Positions 43,965 to 49,089 of a stretch of DNA of 49,089 nt are shown here, piece after piece; the first letter of the stretch is position 1; every line of letters starts with the position of its first letter. The position numbers were made by a program, and so were the translations under genes. The stretch comes from Chromera velia (taxonomy: Eukaryota; Sar; Chromeraceae): NCBI GenBank assembly GCA_018398765.1, contig JAHBMJ010005856.1, positions 31,631-80,719 on the forward strand, given 5' to 3'. Below the pieces are notes generated by a model. The model was not told the DNA's origin. It searched no databases and saw only the letters and a list, made by a program, of their open reading frames with translations.

Positions 43965-44495
43965 AACAGAGTGGACTCTAAAGTAGGATTTAGTGGAATT
44001 CAAAGTGACTTTTAAATTTACTATATTTTAGCTTCATTATAAAGTAAAACTAGGTTGCTTAAAGCAATCTAGAGCCTTTTAAAGCATTTAAAATCTGGCC
44101 GCCTCCTGTCCGGTCTGACCAGCCTAGCTGTGAAGCCCTCTTTCCTACACTGTTTCCCTTGCAGAAAAAGCAATTCTTTGTAGTTGATTGGCGGTGCTAA
44201 ACGTTGCTTTTGAGCATATTCATTAGTGTTGTGCCTATGTATTTCTTTGCAGGTACCATTCACTAACTTCTACATGCCGCGGTGATCATAATTTTTCCCA
44301 CTGTGCACCTTAGCTAATCAACCAGTCTTTTGAGCACATTTGAGCAGATTCGCACAGGAGTAACGATTTTAAATGCTTTAAAAGACTCTAGATTGCTTTA
44401 AGCAATGTAGTTTTACTTTATAATGAAGCTAAAATATAGTAAATTTAAAAGTCACTTTGAATTTCACTAAGTCCTACTTTGGAGTCCACTCTGTT
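43965..44495. mobile_element. Long-TIR (foldback/MITE-like) DNA element, 531 bp
   Basis: Its two ends are inverted copies of each other for about 130 bp: both arms, read inwards, begin AACAGAGTGGACTC and contain AAAGTAGGA, CAAAGTGACTTTTAAATT and CATTATAAAGTAAAACTA. The central section of that match is identical over 50 bases or more. The middle (about 44100-44360) is unrelated and non-coding. AGAG on both sides may be a target duplication, but this is weak. Long TIRs suggest a Mutator-like or foldback element; no transposase is present. It lies between protease and integrase C-terminus, where the reverse transcriptase should be. Confidence 0.8.
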
Positions 44496-45105
44496 AGAGG
44501 TGTATCTTTGTAGGTTGGAAATGGTGGAGCTTGTGCTGGCCCCTGCGCCGATGACCCTGGAGGTAGAAACCCCAGGTGAAACAAAAATGGCAGCGGCGAT
44601 CAGAGAAGAGACAGAGAAGGAAGTACCAGAAGGAGAGACAGCAAAAGAGAAGGCAGAGAGGGAGAAGGATGAAACGCTCCATAGGGGGTGGTCAAAAGTC
44701 ATGAGTGATCGAAAAAAACTTGCATATCTGTGGTACAGGCCATTTAAAGTAGACCGACGGGTCGGAAAGGTTGCATACGAACTGGTGTTTCCTGAGGGGG
44801 TCAGAAGACATCCAGTTCTCCATGTGGTCTGGTTGAAGAGATATTTACTGCAAGAAGGACAGTCTGAAAAGAGTCCTCCACCGGTGCGCCTTCCATACTT
44901 GGCTGAAGAAGAGCATAAAATAGAGACAGTCCTTGACAAGAGGAAGATCGGTCGTAGTGTGGAGTATTTGGTACACTGGGAAGGGGATTTAGAAGAAAAT
45001 ACCACATGGGAGCCATCAGAGAATCTTCTGAATGCTCGTTTGAAAATCAGAGAGTTCTTGGTGCGGCCTGGAAGGCCTCTCAGAGGGAGCGGAGGAAAGA
45101 AGTGA
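44479..45105 (+). pseudogene. Integrase C-terminal part plus chromodomain of the chromovirus (truncated pol)
   Basis: An open frame of 208 codons, but its first residues lie in the TIR of the adjacent element, so the ATG is fortuitous. YLWYRPFKVDRR and GVRRHPVLHVVWLKRYLL match the integrase GPF.V....G...Y.L..P...HPVFHVS.LK.Y pattern. From about 44914, HKIETVLDKR, VEYLVHWEGD, TTWEPSENLLNA form a chromodomain with its aromatic-cage residues (Y, W, W) present. Chromodomains steer integration to chromatin bearing methylated histone. The catalytic integrase core is missing, so the product cannot integrate. Confidence 0.85.
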
Positions 45106-45804
45106 GGGGACTAGGAATCACAGGGAATGAATGCATATGACTAAATGTTTGTGCATGACTTTCTTTCACTCTCGTTCTACTCCTAAGGGGTCGCGGGAAG
45201 GACAAGGGAAGTGAGAATGAATCATGAATGGATGAATGAATGAATGTATGAATGAATAAATGAATGAATGAATGATGCAGTTTTCTTCTCTCTGTCTTGT
45301 GACGATGTCTTCTCTCTCTGTCATCGTCTCTGCATCTTTCTCTGTGTCTTTCCCTATCTCTTCTCTCTCTTTTATATGCTTTTTGTTGCTTTCCTCTTTC
45401 CTACGTTCAGCTTTCCTTCTCAATGCCTTTCGCGCGCGCATGTATGTATTCTGTTCTCTTCTTCCGTCTATCTATTTTTCTTGCACCGTTTAATGCACGG
45501 AGTCATTTGTCTGGTGACTGAATGTGGAGCATCCAGTCTGAATCGGTATTCTTCCATGATTAACTACATGAAGAGGTCTATACAAGCCGATGCCTGCTCA
45601 TGTTGTTGGCCGTGGCATACTAACATGTTCAGAGATGTTTATGTGATGGGTCGTTTGCGGGTCGATTGAGATCGATTGATTCACTGCAGTCTCATGTATC
45701 TGGCTGTCAGTGAACAAATGTCTTGTCCAGCTACATTTGATAAAAGCGTGTCCGTTCAGGTTTGACTATGTGTGGGGACACACGTCTGAGAGGGGCGGGC
45801 ATGT
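45106..45804. other. 3' non-coding part of the chromovirus, with (GAAT)n microsatellite and polypurine tract
   Basis: After the chromodomain stop there is a (GAAT)n array at about 45217-45276, then a CT-rich stretch. No gene is supported. GAGAGGGGCGGGC at 45788-45800, just before the 3' LTR, is the probable polypurine tract that primes plus-strand synthesis in such elements. Confidence 0.6.
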
Positions 45805-45983
45805 TGTAGTACCGATGTCTGGCGCCGCCAACGTGTCATCGCCTGATTGTTACGCCGCCGCATATTTGACGCATGGCGCGCTTAGTCTGCCGGCCTGCCT
45901 CAGTCTACATGGTTTTGCTGCATATGTCTTTTCATAGACTGACACTGGTGTTATGATATGTTGTGTTTGATGGAGAAACAACA
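45805..45983 (+). repeat. 3' LTR of the chromovirus, left part (interrupted by LINE)
   Basis: Matches 41762-41938 of the 5' LTR. It stops at GAGAAACAACA, exactly where the LINE sequence begins. The remainder resumes at 47961. Differences from the 5' LTR are nearly all transitions. Confidence 0.88.
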
Positions 45984-46086
45984 GACAACACCAGTGTTGT
46001 GTTTCAGATAGCTGGGGTTCCGTGAAGGGGTAGAAACGAGGGAGGGGGTTGGTGCTTTTTAAGTTACCTCTGTTATCTCTTCGTGC

Positions 46087-46860
46087 AAAAAGAAAAGAAA
46101 GGCTCTGTTAGCAGGTTTCGTTGACTTTTCAAAGGCGTTTGACACTGTACCGAGAGCAAAGTTAATTCAAAAACTGAGAAATGAGAGCGTGAGTGAGGCA
46201 GACATCTGCATAATCTATGAAATATACAGAGAGGTATGGGGCAAGGTTGATAGGGACTCTCTACGTTTTCGAGAGGGCGCTAGAGTGAAGCAAAGGGATG
46301 CCCTCTTGCCTATTCTTTTTCTTCTGTACATAAATGATCTCCCCCGTGTGTGTTTTGCAAGCAAGAGTGAGGCAAGGCATACCAGCGACGCAGTTGAGCG
46401 AGAGCGGGCAGATGTAGAAATGGAAGCGGGCAGTGGAGAGGAGCCAAAGAGCGAGCCGAAGCCAGTTTTACTGGACAGTTGGGTTATGCTGACAATCTCT
46501 GCTTTCTTGCCCATTCCGTCTCAGACCTTCAAAAGAAATTCTCTGGTCTTGAAAAGTATTGCAAGGAATGGAGACTTACAGTTAATTTGAAAAAGACAAA
46601 GATTCTCTGCCTGTCTGCCTCTGCATTTGGGGAAAGCTCCGGTTTAGTGGTGTATGAAGGGAAAGAAGTTGAATGAGCAATGGAATACAAGTACCTGGGG
46701 TGCCTGTTCTTTGAGGGGGGATGTCTCAATAAGACAGTTGAATCGCGTATTGCTTCGGCCTCCCGCGCCCTGGGGGCTGTGTTTCAAAATTGGTCTGATT
46801 GCCAGGCTGAGCATGGGTCCCCTCAGTATAGATGCGCAGATGACTGTTTTTAGAGCATGT
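46087..46860 (+). pseudogene. LINE reverse transcriptase fragment, frameshifted
   Basis: Frame one has GFVDFSKAFDTVPRAKLI (palm block with the first catalytic Asp) and, further on, ILFLLYINDLP. The frame then shifts; in another frame comes GYADNLCFLAHSVSDLQ, in the place of the usual (F/Y)ADD box, so the second metal-binding Asp is Asn. VNLKKTKIL and, after a stop, YKYLGCLF with KTVESRIASASRALGA follow, both normal for LINEs. The fingers domain and endonuclease are absent from the 5' end. The frameshift, stop and YADN change show it is dead. Confidence 0.82.
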
Positions 46861-46929
46861 TAGTCCCTAATCACACTGTACTGCCTCGAATGCTTCCCTC
46901 TTTGTGATGCCGATCTTCTTGTAATCGAT

Positions 46930-47845
46930 GCTTTGCAGCTCCGTTTTGTATGCTGGTCTGGCCGTCTGTCTGCTCGCAGTCTTCGTTTGCCCTCCCTGTA
47001 TATTTTCGGCCTGCTTCCTGCAAAAGCCCTGCTTTGCTCTAGAATGGCCGACTGGTGGTGCTCGCTCTCGCAAACCATGCACACCGTTCCCGCTGCAATG
47101 TTGCATGCCTGGAAGCTAGGCCTGGAAGGGAAACACTTGTCCAGAGTTTTCGAAGGCCTCCTTGCGGCTGCTTCATTGTGCTAGTCTGGATTTTGTTTGT
47201 TCGTTGATGGTGGGAATGCCGCAACACCCTGGCACCAGCGGGCAGCAGCGACGGAGAGTTCAAAGCACCGGCTCTCTCTTCTTTAAGGGCAGAGCTAGAC
47301 ATGCAGTTGCGGAAGAGGTCTGCATGTGGTGGGCGGGGGCTATCGCTTCTTTACATTTCCCTCCTCTTGCCAAGCTCACCCCCCTTCAACAAGCTTTTCC
47401 CTCCTCTCATCACATGTTTGTGTTTCTTCTTTGTAACAAATCCGCCTCTGCTCTCTACTCCTTTTCCGCCCTCCCTCGATCTGCTCTCACAGTAACCGAC
47501 GGCTCTCTGTTCGGTTTCTTACGTCTGCTCTCATTTAACCCACAAGGCGAAAGCACTGCTCTGTCTGTTGAATGTAGCGACCACAAACTCAGTGTACATA
47601 ATTCTTGTATTCGGTGTGTTGATGACTTCATGTATAGACTTTCTTTATGTGCCAAGTGGCTGGATGAAAGAGAATTCCTGCACTGCCTGGCTGAGCTGGA
47701 ATCTATTAATTCAAATGATTGTAACTGTCCACTCCCCGGTGCAAGTACATCTGAACTCTTCATCCGTAATATCATTCGATCGCTTCTACACTCGCATCCG
47801 GTCTGTCTCTTTGATGTCTGTTTCCCTACTTTAGAAAGTGATTAA
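46930..47845 (+). pseudogene. C-terminal region of the LINE ORF, broken into frames
   Basis: Two frames of protein-like sequence: 46933-47184 (FVCWSGRLSARSLRLPSLY) and 47162-47845 (ending FPTLESD and a stop). The second has a Cys/His-containing stretch (VECSDHKLSVHNSCIRCVDD) that might be the remains of a LINE zinc knuckle. I recognise no named domain. Position between the reverse transcriptase and the 3' tail supports assignment to the LINE. Confidence 0.5.
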
Positions 47846-47898
47846 CTGATCAACTCCACCGGCGACTTGACAAACAACAACCATGCATGTATGTGCCG

Positions 47899-47925
47899 CC
47901 CGGGAGCTTAGCGCTCCAACTCGGG
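47899..47925 (+). other. 3' stem-loop of the LINE
   Basis: CCCG-GGAGC-TTAGC-GCTCC-AACT-CGGG folds into a hairpin with a one-sided bulge, about 10 bases before the (CTAA)n tail. In LINEs of the UnaL2 type, such a hairpin is what the reverse transcriptase recognises to start copying. Confidence 0.6.
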
Positions 47926-47960
47926 TTAGGCATCCTCTAACTAACTATAACTAACTAATA

Positions 47961-48052
47961 ATGTCTAAAAGAAGAACCGAACGATCAGTTCTTTTGTGTG
48001 TCCTACGAATGGCTCTAGAAATCCTCCCTAGTTATCTCTTAGCAAACCTACA
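47961..48052 (+). repeat. 3' LTR of the chromovirus, right part
   Basis: Matches 41938-42029 of the 5' LTR with six substitutions, all transitions. It ends AGCAAACCTACA, followed by GAATG, the likely second copy of the target duplication. Confidence 0.88.
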
Positions 48053-48181
48053 GAATGGGTGCAGATGTAGAAGAAAAAGCAGATCAACTCCGTGATAAGA
48101 CTTCACCCCGACATAGACCCGACACAGACATAAGCTGTATACTCCTAGGGGAGGAGTCATAGCACGGCGCTCATTCCGATG

Positions 48182-48523
48182 CAGGGTTGCGCTCGCTATC
48201 GGTAATGACCCTTCGTTGCCGGTAATTGTCGGTCTGCCGGCAATGGACATTTCTGACTTAGTCACTGCTGGAAAAAAAAAAAATATAAAAAAATGAGTCT
48301 CAAAAAATTTTTTTGGACTGTCACACTGTTTAAACCTATAAACGGACTGTGTACAGTGTATAAACTAACTCCAACAGATAATGACCCATGGATTTTATCA
48401 TTAAACTCTAACTTTCTCTGCCATCGACTGTCAGTTATTCTACCGGTGGCGACAAGCTCTGCCGGCAATTGCTGTCCTGCCGGCAATCGCTCTTCTCTGC
48501 CGCCAAAAAAAAAAGCAACCCTG
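48182..48523. mobile_element. hAT-type MITE (342 bp)
   Basis: It begins CAGGGTTGC and ends GCAACCCTG, the exact inverse. It is flanked by TTCCGATG (48174-48181) and TTCCAATG (48524-48531), an 8-bp duplication with one transition. CAGGG-type ends and an 8-bp duplication are the signature of hAT elements. The interior is AT-rich in the middle with GCCGGCAAT words near both ends and has no transposase, so it would depend on a full-length element elsewhere. Confidence 0.8.
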
Positions 48524-48554
48524 TTCCAATGAAAGCCTTCTCATCAAACTCAGT

Positions 48555-48746
48555 TTTCAGGTGTTTGTTTCCAGACTCGGGCGCGCTTAAGATTTCAGAG
48601 ATCCCAACGCGCCTGAGTTTTTGACGCCTGACACCCGAGAAATGGGACCTCGGCGCCTGAGAAACTCGAGCATGAAACTTGAGCGCGAAGCTCGGGTGCA
48701 GAACTCGGGTGCGGCAAAATGGACAGAATGACTGTCCGCGAGAATA
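48555..48746. repeat. Outer inverted repeat, right arm
   Basis: It carries repeated CTCGGGCGC, CGCCTGAG and ACTCGAG words and ends with the 44-base block (48703-48746) that matches the left arm in reverse orientation. It lies 24 bp beyond the MITE target duplication. Confidence 0.6.
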
Positions 48747-49089
48747 AGGAGATGTCAAATTCGAAAAAAAATGTAAACAAGTGCCCAAGCATGCATGCAT
48801 GCAGGCTTGATCACGGCTTAGAGATGGCTCAGAGCCATCGGTCCATTATGCCAATAGGGTTTGCATATACTTATCTGTATGTATATCTACATGTAAACAC
48901 TGAAGAGCCCAGAGCATAGAAGGTACGAAAAAGACAATCTGACTATAAAATTCATACAAAAATCTAATAAAATACAAAAAAAAACACCAACACACAACGT
49001 TAACATACGCGCGCGCACCCGCGCTTGAAGATAAACTTCCTTCTTGGGGTGATTGTGATATGGTGGGTGGGTGGGTAGGGGGGGGGGGG
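48747..49089. other. Right end of the window, no gene seen
   Basis: There is a short GCAT repeat (48789-48803), an AT-rich stretch with A runs, and a GGTGGGTGGGTGGGTAGGG tract running into at least a dozen G at the very end. The G run is probably low-complexity sequence or an assembly edge. Confidence 0.6.

Larger units (their letters stand above)
45984..47960 (+). mobile_element. 5'-truncated LINE (non-LTR retrotransposon) inserted in the 3' LTR
   Basis: About 1,977 bp splitting the 3' LTR. It carries reverse-transcriptase blocks, a C-terminal region, a 3' stem-loop (47899-47925) and a (CTAA)n tail (about 47936-47960). That 3' end matches LINEs whose tails are short tandem repeats rather than poly(A). 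No clear target duplication is seen; the tail abuts ATGTCTAAAAG of the LTR. It is younger than the chromovirus insertion because it interrupts it. Confidence 0.8.
41762..48052 (+). mobile_element. Decayed Ty3/gypsy chromovirus LTR retrotransposon with nested insertions
   Basis: Two direct terminal repeats (TG...CA), a primer-binding site, gag, protease, integrase C-terminus with chromodomain, and a polypurine tract occur in the correct order on the plus strand. Reverse transcriptase, RNase H and the integrase core are absent, and a long-TIR element sits at that place. The 3' LTR is split by a LINE of about 2 kb. Without the insertions the element is only about 3.8 kb, so it is internally deleted. 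Several in-frame stops show it is dead. The chromodomain places it with the chromoviruses. The element is a genomic resident of a protist. Confidence 0.88.

Noticed and set aside
49040-49089. Telomere at the right end
   Set aside because: GGTGGGTGGGTAGGG and a G run lack a regular telomeric unit; an assembly edge or low-complexity tract is more likely.

Overview
This window comes from a nuclear genome of an intron-rich protist. The evidence is conventional GT-AG introns averaging about 340 bp, dense (CA)n, (GA)n and tetranucleotide microsatellites, a MAP-kinase-like gene, a chromodomain Ty3/gypsy retrotransposon, a LINE fragment and a hAT-type MITE. The style fits an alveolate of the chromerid type (Chromera-like) or a stramenopile. 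That placement is an inference and is not proven by any single gene. No tRNA, rRNA or CRISPR array was found. There is one 108-N gap (34484-34591) and one isolated N (8069).

Region 1 (1 to about 30.3 kb, minus strand) is almost wholly one giant gene. By hand I traced 66 exons, median about 100 nt, from 30312 leftwards to 97. They total about 8.2 kb, or roughly 2,730 codons, with splice phases agreeing at every junction but one. The gene runs off the left edge, so the C-terminus is missing, and the first exon is not resolved. I could not name the family. Half of its introns begin GTC (GTCAGT or GTCGGT) instead of GTA/GTG, and many introns carry tandem arrays built from the splice-site words themselves.

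Region 2 (30391-33247, plus strand) is a five-exon MAP-kinase-like gene of 469 codons. It is divergently placed, head to head with the giant gene. It keeps the VAVK lysine and both catalytic aspartates but has lost the HRD arginine, the catalytic-loop Lys and Asn, and the TxY tyrosine.

Region 3 (33.25-38.38 kb) holds no gene I can support. It has the N gap, an AT-rich tract (about 36.9-38.3 kb) with a degenerate direct repeat, and a compact array of four perfect hairpins at 37369-37452 that looks like a structured RNA.

Region 4 (38387-40993, minus) is a two-exon gene of 713 codons with two tandem DUF5710-like repeats at its N-terminus.

Region 5 (about 41.2-48.8 kb) is a nest of mobile elements. 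Outer inverted repeats lie near 41.18-41.43 and 48.56-48.75 kb. Inside is a decayed Ty3/gypsy chromovirus (41762-48052) with two LTRs, a primer-binding site, gag, protease and a chromodomain. A 531-bp long-TIR element sits where reverse transcriptase, RNase H and the integrase core should be. A 5'-truncated LINE (45984-47960) splits the 3' LTR. A 342-bp hAT-type MITE with an 8-bp target duplication lies just outside the 3' LTR.
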